64,000 nucleotides of DNA from Rhizobium sullae (GCF_900169785.1 NZ_FWER01000008.1:1-64000), one strand, 5' to 3'; positions 27,588-36,776 are shown, counted from the stretch's first letter. Notes: generated from the letters alone by a model not told the origin. Numbers and translations are program-made.

Positions 27588-27870
27588 TTATATTTCCTCT
27601 GTCTAATTCAGTCCCAGCGCTTTTACAAGTGCCACGCTCAACGCATTCGGGCTAAATTATATGGGTTGGATGAGTCGCGGTTCCACGCCGTGTCCTCAAG
27701 GTGACACCGTCGATATTTTCTCCCTGGCGGCTTCACGCGCTGTGGAGAAGTCGAACAATGTGCAAAGCGTTACGGATTTCACGGCAAGCCCAAGGCTGTT
27801 GCTGAGCTGCACTTGCATTTGCCTTGGCGAGCCTGCAAATCCGGGGACGGAAAAGACAGAACGGATCAAG

Positions 27871-29367
27871 ATGAACGACGCAGCGCGAAAGATTGCCGCC
27901 GTTGCTCCAGCGGAGCAGCATTACCGCGAAGCACCCAACAACATCGAAGCCGAGCAGGCGCTTCTGGGTGCCATCCTGATGAACAACGACGCCTATTACC
28001 GGGTGTCTGACTTCTTGAAGCCGATCCACCTCTATGAGCCGCTCCACCGCAAGATCTACGAAGTTGCGGGCGATATCATCCGCATGGGCAAGATCGCCAA
28101 TCCGGTGACGATCAAAACCTTCCTGAAGGCAGACGAGAAGGTCGGCGACATGACTGTCTCCGAGTATCTCGCGCGCCTTGCCCGCGAAGCCGTGACGATC
28201 ATCAACGCCGAGGATTACGGCCGGGCGATCTACGATCTGGCGCTACGCCGGGCGCTGATCACCATCGGCGAGGACATGGTCAATATCGCCTATGACGCGC
28301 CGCTCGACATGCCGCCCCAGACGCAGATCGAAGATACCGAGCGCCGCCTCTTCGAGCTTGCCGAAAACGGTCGCTACGACGGCGGCTTCCAGGCCTTCAA
28401 CGACGCCGTGGCGCTGGCGATCGATATGGCTGCGGTCGCCAAGGAGCGCGACGGCGGTCTCTCGGGCATTTCGACGGGCATTCATTCGCTCGATTCGAAG
28501 ATGGGCGGACTGCAGCGATCGGACTTGATCATCCTTGCCGGCCGCCCGGGTATGGGCAAAACCTCGCTTGCGACCAACATCGCCTACAACATTGCCGCCG
28601 CCTATGAGGGCGAAGTCCAATCCGACGGCAGCATGAAGGCGAAGAACGGTGGAGTCGTCGGCTTCTACTCGCTTGAAATGTCTTCCGAACAGCTCGCCAC
28701 CCGCATCATCTCCGAGCAGACGGAAGTCTCCTCCTCGAAGATCCGCCGCGGCGACATCAACGACGCGGATTTCGAAAAGCTCGTCGCCTGCTCGATGATG
28801 ATGCAGAAGGTGCCGCTCTATATCGACCAGACCGGCGGCATCTCGATTGCCCAGCTTGCCGCCCGCGCCCGCCGCTTGAAGCGCCAGCGCGGTCTCGACG
28901 TGCTGGTCGTCGACTACGTGCAACTGATGACCGGCTCGGGCAAGGCGAACGAGAACCGCGTCCAGGAAATCACCCAGATCACCACCGGCCTCAAGGCTCT
29001 CGGCAAGGAGCTTAACGTTCCGATCATCGCGCTGTCTCAGCTCTCGCGTCAGGTCGAAAGCCGCGACGACAAGCGCCCGCAGCTTTCCGACCTTCGCGAG
29101 TCTGGCTCGATCGAGCAGGACGCCGACGTCGTGCTCTTCGTCTTCCGTGAGGAATATTACGTCAAGAACATGGAACCACGCGATCCGGCCGATCCGAAGT
29201 ATGCGGAATGGGAAGCGCTGTTCGACAAGGTGAAGGGCACGGCGGATGTCATAATCGCCAAGCAGCGTCACGGACCGACCGGCACCGTGAAGCTCGCCTT
29301 CCAGGCGGAATTCACGCGCTTTGCCGATCTCGCCGACTCGTCCTTCGTTCAGTACGAGGAACACTGA
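27871..29367 (+). CDS. dnaB: Replicative DNA helicase DnaB
   Basis: This 498-residue hexameric helicase unwinds DNA at the replication fork. It has an N-terminal DnaB domain (APNNIEAEQALLGAILMNND), a linker, then the RecA-like domain with Walker A AGRPGMGKTSLATNIAY and Walker B LDVLVVDYVQLMTG, followed by ALSQLSRQVESR. ATG 27871 is chosen because the family starts near there. The frame continues to 27661, but the extra 70 residues are Cys-containing and unlike DnaB. No intein is present. Its place after rplI is usual. Confidence 0.95.
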   Translation: MNDAARKIAAVAPAEQHYREAPNNIEAEQALLGAILMNNDAYYRVSDFLKPIHLYEPLHRKIYEVAGDIIRMGKIANPVTIKTFLKADEKVGDMTVSEYLARLAREAVTIINAEDYGRAIYDLALRRALITIGEDMVNIAYDAPLDMPPQTQIEDTERRLFELAENGRYDGGFQAFNDAVALAIDMAAVAKERDGGLSGISTGIHSLDSKMGGLQRSDLIILAGRPGMGKTSLATNIAYNIAAAYEGEVQSDGSMKAKNGGVVGFYSLEMSSEQLATRIISEQTEVSSSKIRRGDINDADFEKLVACSMMMQKVPLYIDQTGGISIAQLAARARRLKRQRGLDVLVVDYVQLMTGSGKANENRVQEITQITTGLKALGKELNVPIIALSQLSRQVESRDDKRPQLSDLRESGSIEQDADVVLFVFREEYYVKNMEPRDPADPKYAEWEALFDKVKGTADVIIAKQRHGPTGTVKLAFQAEFTRFADLADSSFVQYEEH

Positions 29368-29389
29368 GTTCCAGTGCGATTTGACAGCT

Positions 29390-29423
29390 GCCCTCATGTT
29401 GGCATCATCGCCAACATGAGGGC
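29390..29423. promoter_or_regulatory. Perfect 14-bp inverted repeat covering the toxin start codon
   Basis: GCCCTCATGTTGGC-atcatc-GCCAACATGAGGGC. The right arm contains the presumed ATG (29416) of the TumE-like toxin. It could be the operator bound by the TumA-type HTH antitoxin, or an RNA hairpin that hides the toxin start. It could also serve as the terminator of dnaB, although no T-run follows. Confidence 0.7.
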
Positions 29424-29688
29424 GCAACTGCTTTACCGTTCGAAAAGCGTGCTGTCGGACGGGGCCATCGTGGAAGTGGTGATCTGGAACGTTCCGCGGC
29501 CATTGCTGGGCAGCCAGCATAATTACAAATATAGCCTGTTCTACGGTTATCCTGGAAAGCGCGTCGTTGGATACGGCGACCACAAGCATATCCGAGGCCA
29601 TGAGGAGACGTATGAATTCTCGACGATCGACAAGCTTATCGATGATTTCCTCACAGACGTAGAGATGAGGAGGCAACCCCGCCGATGA
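29416..29688 (+). CDS. TumE family toxin-like protein (DUF6516)
   Basis: This 90-residue protein starts MRAQLLYRSKSVLSDGAIVE. It continues with VIWNVPRPLLGS, YKYSLFYGYPGKRVVGYGDHKHIRG and EETYEFSTIDKLIDDF. The pattern (xxVIWxVPxPxxGSxHxYKY, then GDHxHxxGxEExYxF) matches the TumE/DUF6516 family, the toxin partner of TumA. The frame is open upstream to a GTG at 29374, but homology begins at ATG 29416, which lies inside the right arm of a perfect inverted repeat. Its stop overlaps the antitoxin start (ATGA at 29685-29688). It is inserted between dnaB and alr, genes normally close together in rhizobia, so it is probably an acquired module. Confidence 0.78.
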   Translation: MRAQLLYRSKSVLSDGAIVEVVIWNVPRPLLGSQHNYKYSLFYGYPGKRVVGYGDHKHIRGHEETYEFSTIDKLIDDFLTDVEMRRQPRR

Positions 29689-30046
29689 CAACCGCCACGA
29701 TCCGAATTCAGCGAAACGACGAAACTGCGCTCCGGCAAGCCCTTGAGGGATTCGCTGCAGCTGGAAGACGGGTGAAGCACAGGACCATGTCTTCAGCTTT
29801 TCCTCCCCCGAGCAGCTCTTTATGATCCTGACGCCCAAGCGCTGGACCTTGATCGAGACACTGCAGAGACTCGGCCCCTCGACGTATCGTAGTCTAGCCT
29901 CCGCCCTTTCCCGCGACGTCAAGCGGGTGCATGAGGACACGGCGGCGCTCAGCGAATGGGGGCTGGTCGAGGTCAATGACGAGGGACGCATTCATGTGCC
30001 CTACGACGTCATCCACGCGGATTTCGACCTTCGCAGCGTTGCCTGA
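29685..30046 (+). pseudogene. TumA-like HTH antitoxin, frameshifted
   Basis: Translation from ATG 29685 gives MTTATIRIQRNDETALRQAL and then EGFAAA, but soon runs into a stop at 29823. From 29762 the expected continuation is in another frame: WKTGEAQDHVFSFSSPEQL, then FMILTPKRW and a winged-helix domain (LASALSRDVKRVHEDTAALS) ending ADFDLRSVA. Joined together this is a complete TumA (HVO_A0114-type) antitoxin of about 120 residues. One base appears to be missing near 29756-29762. An internal ATG at 29822 could still give a 74-residue protein with the whole HTH. A sequencing error, true loss or programmed frameshifting are all possible. Confidence 0.72.
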
Positions 30047-30215
30047 TGCTGGCTTTCTTCTGAAGGATTGTGCAGCGCAAAGTTTTGCGACGACCGACGA
30101 AACCTCATTCACTCCGAAGAACCAAGCTGCAGTGCGGCGCCGGACTTCCTATTGACCAAGTTGGCCACTAAACTGGCTGGAGACTCATCTTCCGGCCATT
30201 TTTTGATGTGGATTC

Positions 30216-31376
30216 ATGACTGAATTTTCTGACGATTTCGAAGAAGACAGGTTTGCTTCCGCCGGCGTGCGGCTGACGGTCGATCTGACTGCACTGACGG
30301 AAAACTGGCAGGACCTGGCACGGCGCTCCGGCAAGGCGCGCGCATCCGCAGTTGTGAAGGCGGACGCCTATGGCATGGGCATCGAGGATGCAGGTGAAGC
30401 GCTCTACATGGCGGGTGCCCGGGATTTCTTCGTCGCAACAGTCGATGAAGGCGTGACATTGCGCCTCTACGCGCCTGAAGCCCGCATCTTTGTGCTCGCG
30501 GGCATCTGGCCGGGCACGGAACGGCGCTTCTTCGAGAACGATCTTGTGCCGGTCATCTCCTCCGAGGAGCAGCTTGCCTTCTGGATGGCCGTGCTTTCGG
30601 AATATGGCGACTATCCTTGCGCGCTTCATGTCGACACCGGGTTCAACCGGCTCGGCCTTCACATAGACGAAGCACTCGCATTGGCTGATGACGTCTCTCG
30701 CCCGGCCAGCTTCGCCCCGGTTTTGGTCCTAAGCCATCTCGCCTGCGGCGACGATCCGTCATCGCAGATGAACAAGCAGCAGCTTGAATCATTCCGCAAG
30801 GTTAGCGCCGCTTATGAAGGTATCGAATCAAGTCTCGCGGCTTCCGGCGGCATCTTTCTCGGCGAGGATTATCATTTCGACCTGACGCGCCCCGGCATTG
30901 CCATCTACGGCGGCGAAGCGGTGAGCGGCATGGCGAACCCCATGCGGCCGGTTGCGACGGCGGAGGCCCGCGTGATCCAGGTCCGCACCGTGCGCGCCGG
31001 CGAATCGGTCAGTTATGGACGGGCTCTGAAGCTTGACCGCGATAGCCGCCTCGCCATCGTGTCCGCCGGTTATGCGGACGGCTACATGCGCTGCCAGTCG
31101 AGCGGCGGCGTGCCGCTTCGCCAGGTTGTGCCGCGGGGCGGCCAAGGCTTCTTCGAGGGCTACATGGTTCCGGTTGCCGGGCGCATCACCATGGACCTTA
31201 CCATCTTCGACGTGACCGATCTGCCGGAAAACCTCATCCGTTCCGGCGATTACATCGAGCTCTTCGGCAAGAACATCCCCGTCGACGATGCTGCGCGGGC
31301 GGCCGGCACGATCGGCTACGAGATGCTCGCGGGCGCTGGGCTGCGCTACGAGCGCAAATACATCAGCGAAGAATGA
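30216..31376 (+). CDS. alr: Alanine racemase
   Basis: This 386-residue PLP enzyme converts L-alanine to D-alanine for peptidoglycan. The PLP Lys is in ASAVVKADAYGMG (near residue 48). Other motifs are LHVDTGFNRLGL, LSHLACGD and the C-terminal catalytic Tyr in GESVSYGRALKLD. The C-terminal beta domain has VAGRITMDLTIFDVTD. It starts MTEFSDDFEEDRFASAG. A 169-bp gap separates it from the antitoxin region. It ends 2 bp from the end of the convergent lysE-like gene. Confidence 0.93.
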   Translation: MTEFSDDFEEDRFASAGVRLTVDLTALTENWQDLARRSGKARASAVVKADAYGMGIEDAGEALYMAGARDFFVATVDEGVTLRLYAPEARIFVLAGIWPGTERRFFENDLVPVISSEEQLAFWMAVLSEYGDYPCALHVDTGFNRLGLHIDEALALADDVSRPASFAPVLVLSHLACGDDPSSQMNKQQLESFRKVSAAYEGIESSLAASGGIFLGEDYHFDLTRPGIAIYGGEAVSGMANPMRPVATAEARVIQVRTVRAGESVSYGRALKLDRDSRLAIVSAGYADGYMRCQSSGGVPLRQVVPRGGQGFFEGYMVPVAGRITMDLTIFDVTDLPENLIRSGDYIELFGKNIPVDDAARAAGTIGYEMLAGAGLRYERKYISEE

Positions 31377-31378
31377 AC

Positions 31379-32014
31379 TCAACGGCTCGTCAACGCCAGC
31401 CGCGCGCCGAGGGCGACGAACAGCGCGCCAAGACCGCGATCGAGCCACAGGCCGATCTTGCTGTTGTGCTTGACGAGATCGGCAAGCCGCCCTCCGGCCA
31501 GGATCAGCGGCGGCTCGATGAAGGCCGCAACCACAATGATCAAGGCGCCGTGCACGGATAGCTGCAGCCAGGCCGGTCCGGCTCCTTCGACGACGAACTG
31601 CGGCAGGAAGGCGAGGAAGAAGATCGCGACCTTCGGGTTAAGCAGCGAAACGAGCACGCCCTGCCGGTAGATCCGTCCCCAACCCAGCCTTTCGCCTGCC
31701 GCCTTGAGGAAGGCGCCCTCGCCGCTCGACCGCAGGGCCTGGATGCCGAGCCAGACGAGATAGATCGCGCCGATCCATTTCACTGCCGAGAAGGCAACGG
31801 CGGAGGCGGCAAGTACCGCCGAAAGGCCGAAGGCGGCAAGAAGCACGTGCAGACAGGCACCGGTCCAGATTCCGAAGACGGCCGAAAAGCCGGCGCGCGT
31901 GCCGCTCTTGATCGTATGGCCGAGGATAAAAGCCAGATCCGGACCCGGCGACAGGTTCAAAAGCACGGCGGCGGTGAAGAAGGCGATCCAGTGGGCGAAC
32001 GAATAATCGAGCAT
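31379..32014 (-). CDS. LysE/RhtB family exporter
   Basis: This protein of about 211 residues has six predicted membrane helices. The family N terminus with LLNLSPGPDLAFILGHTIKSG has the conserved Pro-Gly-Pro motif, and LLNPKVAIFFLAFLPQFV is also typical. Members export amino acids such as homoserine, threonine or lysine. The chosen ATG 32014 gives MLDYSFAHWIAFF; ATG 32041 adds nine residues. It is convergent with alr and divergent from radA. The substrate is unknown. Confidence 0.85.
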   Translation of the reverse strand: MLDYSFAHWIAFFTAAVLLNLSPGPDLAFILGHTIKSGTRAGFSAVFGIWTGACLHVLLAAFGLSAVLAASAVAFSAVKWIGAIYLVWLGIQALRSSGEGAFLKAAGERLGWGRIYRQGVLVSLLNPKVAIFFLAFLPQFVVEGAGPAWLQLSVHGALIIVVAAFIEPPLILAGGRLADLVKHNSKIGLWLDRGLGALFVALGARLALTSR

Positions 32015-32154
32015 TGGCAATCCATCAGATGATCCTCCCATGCTGCCACGTGAGCACTTGATGGGAAAATCATTAGTTTTGATCGGTCCCGCAAGCCATT
32101 ATCTACGGCAATCTGATTCGGGCGCACCGGCGCTCATGGACGAAAGCATCATTG

Positions 32155-33558
32155 ATGGCGAAGGCCAGGACACAATTCATCTGCCAGAGCTGCGGCACGA
32201 TCCATAACCGCTGGGCCGGCAAATGCGAAAGCTGCGGCGAATGGAACACCATCGTCGAGGAAGACCCAATGGGCGGGATTGGCGGCGGACCGGCAAGAAC
32301 GCCGAAGAAGGGCCGCCCGGTGACGCTGACGGCGCTTTCCGGCGAGATCGAGGAAGCCCCGCGCATCCATACAGGCATTTCGGAGCTCGACCGGGCTCTC
32401 GGCGGCGGCTTCGTGCGCGGCTCGGCGGTGCTCGTCGGCGGCGATCCCGGCATCGGAAAGTCGACGCTGCTGATGCAGGCGGCGGCGGCCCTTTCGCGGC
32501 GCGGCCACAAGATCATCTATGTCTCGGGCGAAGAGGCCGTGGCGCAGGTGCGCCTGCGCGCCCAGCGCCTGCGCGCTGCCGATACCGACGTGATGCTTGC
32601 CGCTGAAACCAATGTCGAGGATATCCTCGCGACACTCGCAGAAGGCAAGCGGCCAGACCTCGTCATCATCGATTCGATCCAAACGCTCTGGAGCGAACTG
32701 GCGGAATCCGCGCCCGGAACGGTCACGCAGGTGCGCACCGGCGTGCAGTCGATGATCCGCTTTGCCAAACAGACAGGAGCCGCCATGGTTCTCGTCGGCC
32801 ACGTCACCAAGGACGGCCAGATCGCAGGTCCACGGGTCGTGGAGCATATGGTCGACGCGGTGCTCTACTTCGAGGGCGACCGCGGCCATCACTACCGCAT
32901 CGTGCGCACGGTGAAGAACCGCTTCGGCCCGACGGACGAGATCGGAGTCTTCGAAATGTCCGACGGGGGCCTGCGCGAAGTCGGCAACCCGTCCGAACTT
33001 TTCCTCGGCGAGCGCAATGAAAAGTCGCCAGGAGCGGCGGTCTTCGCGGGCATGGAAGGCACGCGCCCGATCCTCGTCGAAGTGCAGGCGCTGGTGGCGC
33101 CGACATCGCTCGGCACGCCACGCCGCGCGGTGGTCGGATGGGATTCGGCCAGGCTTTCTATGATCCTTGCGGTGCTCGAGGCGCATTGCGGCATCCGGCT
33201 CGGCCAGCACGACGTCTATCTGAATGTCGCCGGCGGCTATCGCATCGGCGAACCGGCGGCCGATCTTGCCGTCGCATCCGCCCTGGTTTCCTCGCTTGCC
33301 GGTATTGCCCTTCCCGCCGATTGCGTCTATTTCGGCGAAGTCAGCCTGTCGGGAGCCGTCCGTCCGGTTGCGCATACCCCTCAGCGCCTCAAAGAAGCCG
33401 AGAAGCTGGGATTTTCTGCAGCGCTGCTTCCGTCAGCCTCCGCCGATTTGCCGAAGGGTTCGGGCGGACGCTGGAGCGAAATCGAGAGCCTGCCGGATCT
33501 GGTCGTGCGCATCGCCGGATCCAAAGGTGCGCTACGACGTGTGGAAGACGAGGTTTGA
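32155..33558 (+). CDS. radA: DNA repair protein RadA
   Basis: This 467-residue RecA-like ATPase and branch-migration helicase acts in recombination. It has an N-terminal zinc finger FICQSCGTIHNRWAGKCESC, then Walker A VGGDPGIGKSTLLMQ, Walker B DLVIIDSIQTLW and the RadA motif VKNRFGPTDEIGVFEM. The C-terminal Lon-protease-like domain has DVYLNVAGGYRIGEPAADLA. The first frame codon is TTG at 32152; ATG 32155 is the natural start. It is followed 96 bp later by cvpA. Confidence 0.95.
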   Translation: MAKARTQFICQSCGTIHNRWAGKCESCGEWNTIVEEDPMGGIGGGPARTPKKGRPVTLTALSGEIEEAPRIHTGISELDRALGGGFVRGSAVLVGGDPGIGKSTLLMQAAAALSRRGHKIIYVSGEEAVAQVRLRAQRLRAADTDVMLAAETNVEDILATLAEGKRPDLVIIDSIQTLWSELAESAPGTVTQVRTGVQSMIRFAKQTGAAMVLVGHVTKDGQIAGPRVVEHMVDAVLYFEGDRGHHYRIVRTVKNRFGPTDEIGVFEMSDGGLREVGNPSELFLGERNEKSPGAAVFAGMEGTRPILVEVQALVAPTSLGTPRRAVVGWDSARLSMILAVLEAHCGIRLGQHDVYLNVAGGYRIGEPAADLAVASALVSSLAGIALPADCVYFGEVSLSGAVRPVAHTPQRLKEAEKLGFSAALLPSASADLPKGSGGRWSEIESLPDLVVRIAGSKGALRRVEDEV

Positions 33559-33654
33559 TCCTTTCATTGCCATAAACGGTGGTGATATAGGATGCACACG
33601 AATGAAGCCCGACCGAACCGCATGACCAAGCGGCGGTCCTGGAGTTGAATTTAT

Positions 33655-34275
33655 ATGCCCATCACGATTTTCGACGGTATTGTCATCGGCGTCGTCCTCT
33701 TCTCCGCCGTTCTGGCGATGGTCCGCGGTTTTTCGCGCGAGGTATTGTCGATCGCAAGCTGGGGTGGCTCGGCCGCCGCTGCCTACTACCTCTATCCGTA
33801 TCTCGTGCCTTACGCGAAGCGGTACACCGACGACGACCGCATCGCAATCGTCGGCTCAGCCGCCGTCGTGTTCCTGATTGCGCTGATCGTCATTTCCTTC
33901 ATCACCATGAAGATTGCCGATTTCATCATCGACAGCCGGATCGGCGCGCTGGACCGCACTTTGGGCTTCCTCTTCGGGGCGGCACGCGGCATACTGCTTC
34001 TCGTCGTGGCGGTGGCCTTCTGGAACTGGCTCGTCGATGCCGATCACCGGCCGGCTTGGGTAAACAACGCCAAGTCAAAGCCGTTCCTTGACTCGATGGT
34101 CGTAAAGCTGCAATCGGTCCTGCCTGAGGAATTCGCACAGATGGTGAGAGCCAGCGTGCTCGAGAAGGTTCAGCCGCAGGGCCAGGGCGCTGAAGGCAGC
34201 AATGCGCCGGCCGGCGAACAGGCCCCGGCGGATGATGCAGCCCCGTCCGGCGGCGCGCAGCCGCAGTCGAATTGA
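33655..34275 (+). CDS. cvpA: CvpA family membrane protein
   Basis: This 206-residue protein has four hydrophobic segments and the CvpA start PITIFDGIVIGVVLFSAVLA with VRGFSREVLSIASWGGS. The middle has DRTLGFLFGAARGILLLVVA. A hydrophilic C-terminal tail of about 50 residues is rich in Pro, Ala, Gln and Gly. In E. coli cvpA is needed for colicin V production and lies before purF, as here. Its molecular role is not settled. Confidence 0.9.
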   Translation: MPITIFDGIVIGVVLFSAVLAMVRGFSREVLSIASWGGSAAAAYYLYPYLVPYAKRYTDDDRIAIVGSAAVVFLIALIVISFITMKIADFIIDSRIGALDRTLGFLFGAARGILLLVVAVAFWNWLVDADHRPAWVNNAKSKPFLDSMVVKLQSVLPEEFAQMVRASVLEKVQPQGQGAEGSNAPAGEQAPADDAAPSGGAQPQSN

Positions 34276-34304
34276 CGCAGTGTTCAACAGCTTGACCTGC
34301 CGCG

Positions 34305-34316
34305 TGGCAATTGCCA
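34305..34316. promoter_or_regulatory. TGGCAATTGCCA palindrome upstream of purF
   Basis: This perfect 12-bp palindrome lies about 130 bp before purF and 8 bp after a TTGACC element at 34292-34297 that could be a -35 box. It may be an operator for purF control. No PurR-type consensus can be claimed. Confidence 0.3.
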
Positions 34317-34448
34317 TTTGAGCGGGACGCGAAATAAGGGTCCGGCCGGGCATTTGCTCTGCCGGGCCTCCGCCGTTTAAAATGCCTGAATCCGGCATCA
34401 TACCATGGAAAAGCCGATCCATTCTTGTGAGAGCAAAGGCCCGCATCA

Positions 34449-35939
34449 ATGAACCAGTCCCATTCCTTGACGCTCAACGATGAACTCGATGGAGATACGC
34501 TCCACGAGGAGTGCGGCGTCTTCGGCGTTCTCGGCCATCCCGACGGCGCCACGCTGACGGCGCTCGGGCTTCACGCTCTCCAGCATCGCGGACAGGAAGC
34601 GGCCGGTATCGTCACTTTCGACGGCCGCCAGTTCCACACCGAAAAGCGCATGGGGCTCGTCGGCGACCACTATACCGATCCAGCAACGCTCGCGAAGCTG
34701 CCGGGCTTCATCTCCATCGGCCACACGCGCTACTCGACGACGGGCGAAGTTGCGCTCCGCAATGTCCAACCTCTCTTTGCCGAACTGGAGGTCGGCGGCA
34801 TCGCCGTCGCCCATAACGGCAACTTCACCAACGGCCTGACGCTTCGCCGTCAACTGATTGCCGATGGCGCCATCTGTCAGTCGACCTCGGATACCGAAGT
34901 CGTTCTCCACCTGATCGCCCGCTCCAAGCAGGCCTCCTCCTCCGACCGTTTCATCGATGCTATCCGCCAGATGGAAGGCGGCTATTCGATGCTGGCCATG
35001 ACCCGCACGAAGCTGATCGCCGCGCGCGATCCGATCGGCATCCGCCCGCTCGTCATGGGCGAGCTCGACGGCAAGCCGATCTTCTGTTCGGAAACCTGCG
35101 CGCTCGACATCATCGGTGCGAAGTACATCCGCGACGTCGAAAACGGCGAAGTCGTCATCTGCGAAATCCAGCCGGACGGCTCGATCAGCATCGATGCCCG
35201 CAAGCCCGAGGCGCCGAAACCGGAACGGCTCTGCCTTTTCGAATTTGTCTACTTCGCTCGCCCAGACTCCGTCGTCGGCGGCCGTAGCATCTATGTCGCC
35301 CGCAAGAACATGGGCATCAATCTTGCCAAGGAAGCGCCGGTCGATGCCGATGTCGTCGTTCCGGTTCCGGACGGCGGAACGCCGGCAGCGCTCGGATACG
35401 CCCAGCAAAGCGGCATTCCCTTCGAATATGGCATCATCCGCAACCACTATGTCGGCCGCACCTTCATCGAGCCGACGCAGCAGATCCGCGCCTTCGGCGT
35501 CAAGCTCAAGCATTCGGCCAACCGGGCAACGATCACAGGCAAACGCGTCGTCCTCGTCGACGATTCGATCGTGCGCGGCACCACATCGCTGAAGATCGTC
35601 CAGATGATCCGTGACGCAGGCGCCAAGGAAGTCCACATCCGCGTCGCAAGCCCGATGATCTATTTCCCGGACTTCTACGGCATCGATACGCCGGACGCCG
35701 ACAAGCTGCTTGCCAACCAGTACAACAGCCTGAAAGCGATGTGCGATTACATCGGCGCAGATTCGCTCGAATTCCTGTCGATCGACGGGCTTTATCGCGC
35801 AGTCGGCGGGGAAGATCGCGATAACGAGAATCCGCAGTTCACCGACCACTATTTCACTGGCGACTACCCGACGCGCCTGCTCGACAAGGAAAGCACGAGC
35901 AACGTGCGCAAGCTCGCCGTGATGGCCAGCAACGGCTAA
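34449..35939 (+). CDS. purF: Amidophosphoribosyltransferase
   Basis: This 496-residue first enzyme of purine synthesis makes phosphoribosylamine from PRPP and glutamine. A short propeptide ends at EE before the catalytic Cys in HEECGVFGVLGHPDG (near residue 22), so the mature enzyme should start with Cys after self-cleavage. The glutaminase part has GHTRYSTTG and VAHNGNFTN. The PRPP-binding loop is KRVVLVDDSIVRGTTSLKI. cvpA-purF adjacency is conserved with E. coli. Confidence 0.96.
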   Translation: MNQSHSLTLNDELDGDTLHEECGVFGVLGHPDGATLTALGLHALQHRGQEAAGIVTFDGRQFHTEKRMGLVGDHYTDPATLAKLPGFISIGHTRYSTTGEVALRNVQPLFAELEVGGIAVAHNGNFTNGLTLRRQLIADGAICQSTSDTEVVLHLIARSKQASSSDRFIDAIRQMEGGYSMLAMTRTKLIAARDPIGIRPLVMGELDGKPIFCSETCALDIIGAKYIRDVENGEVVICEIQPDGSISIDARKPEAPKPERLCLFEFVYFARPDSVVGGRSIYVARKNMGINLAKEAPVDADVVVPVPDGGTPAALGYAQQSGIPFEYGIIRNHYVGRTFIEPTQQIRAFGVKLKHSANRATITGKRVVLVDDSIVRGTTSLKIVQMIRDAGAKEVHIRVASPMIYFPDFYGIDTPDADKLLANQYNSLKAMCDYIGADSLEFLSIDGLYRAVGGEDRDNENPQFTDHYFTGDYPTRLLDKESTSNVRKLAVMASNG

Positions 35940-36032
35940 GGGACTTCATAAATCTGAATGAGCGCCAGCGCCTCCTCTTCCCCTCGTGAGGGTGAGATGC
36001 GTTTTCGCGCAAGCGACACGGACGACACGATC

Positions 36033-36773
36033 ATGACCATCGACCTCAAGAACCGCATCGCACTCGTGACCGGCGCATCGCGCGGCATCGGCTATTTCAC
36101 GGCACTGGAACTGGCAAAGGCCGGAGCGCACGTCATCGCCTGCGCTCGCACGGTCGGCGGCCTCGAGGAACTCGATGATGCCATCAAGGCGGCAGGCGGC
36201 AGCGCTACGCTGGTGCCCTTCGATCTTGCCGACATGAACGCCATCGATGCGCTCGGTGCCTCGATTTTCGAGCGCTGGGGCAAGCTCGACGTCCTTGTTG
36301 CCAACGCCGGCGTGCTCGGCGTCATCTCGCCGATCGGCCATATCGAGGCGAAAACCTTCGAGAGGGTGATGAACATCAACGTCACCGCCACCTGGCGGCT
36401 GATCCGCTCTGTCGATCCGCTGCTGACGCGCTCGGACGCCGGTCGCGCCGTGATCATCTCGTCGGCTGCCGCTCACAAGTGCCGCCCGTTCTGGGGTCCC
36501 TACTCCGCGTCGAAAGCCGCCGTCGAAGCGCTCGCCCGCACCTGGGCCGGCGAAAGCCGGTCGACGGCCCTTCGCATCACCAGCGTCGATCCGGGCGCCA
36601 CGCGCACTGCCATGCGCGCCCAGGCGGTGCCCGGCGAAGATCCTTCGACGCTGCCGCACCCTTCCGAAGTCGCCAAGGCGATCCTGCCGCTCGTCGGCCC
36701 GGATGTGACCGAGACAGGCAAGCTCTTCATCGTCCGCGAGAACAGGCTCGTGGACTACCGTCTGCCGGAATAA
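36033..36773 (+). CDS. Short-chain dehydrogenase/reductase
   Basis: This 246-residue SDR has the cofactor motif VTGASRGIGYFTALELAKAG, LVANAGVLGV, Ser in VIISSAAAHK, and catalytic Tyr/Lys in YSASKAA with VDPGATRTAMRA. The start ATG 36033 (MTIDLKNRIALVTG) fits the family. Upstream in-frame ATGs (35958, 36000) would add a low-complexity Ser-rich stretch. It follows purF by 93 bp and converges on the GH25 gene. This purF-SDR pairing occurs in rhizobia, but the substrate is unknown. Confidence 0.88.
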   Translation: MTIDLKNRIALVTGASRGIGYFTALELAKAGAHVIACARTVGGLEELDDAIKAAGGSATLVPFDLADMNAIDALGASIFERWGKLDVLVANAGVLGVISPIGHIEAKTFERVMNINVTATWRLIRSVDPLLTRSDAGRAVIISSAAAHKCRPFWGPYSASKAAVEALARTWAGESRSTALRITSVDPGATRTAMRAQAVPGEDPSTLPHPSEVAKAILPLVGPDVTETGKLFIVRENRLVDYRLPE

Positions 36774-36776
36774 GGG

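Noticed and set aside
27661..27870. N-terminal extension of DnaB
   Set aside because: Adds 70 residues rich in Ser, Thr and Cys without similarity to DnaB; the normal start is ATG 27871.
28243..29991. 582-codon minus-strand frame opposite dnaB and the toxin locus
   Set aside because: Antisense of dnaB and the TumE/TumA genes; no protein-like features.
34339..34368. Hairpin between cvpA and purF as a terminator
   Set aside because: The stem needs a G-U pair, has a 14-base loop and no T-run; too weak to list as a terminator.
34446..35849. 467-codon minus-strand frame opposite purF
   Set aside because: Antisense shadow of purF.
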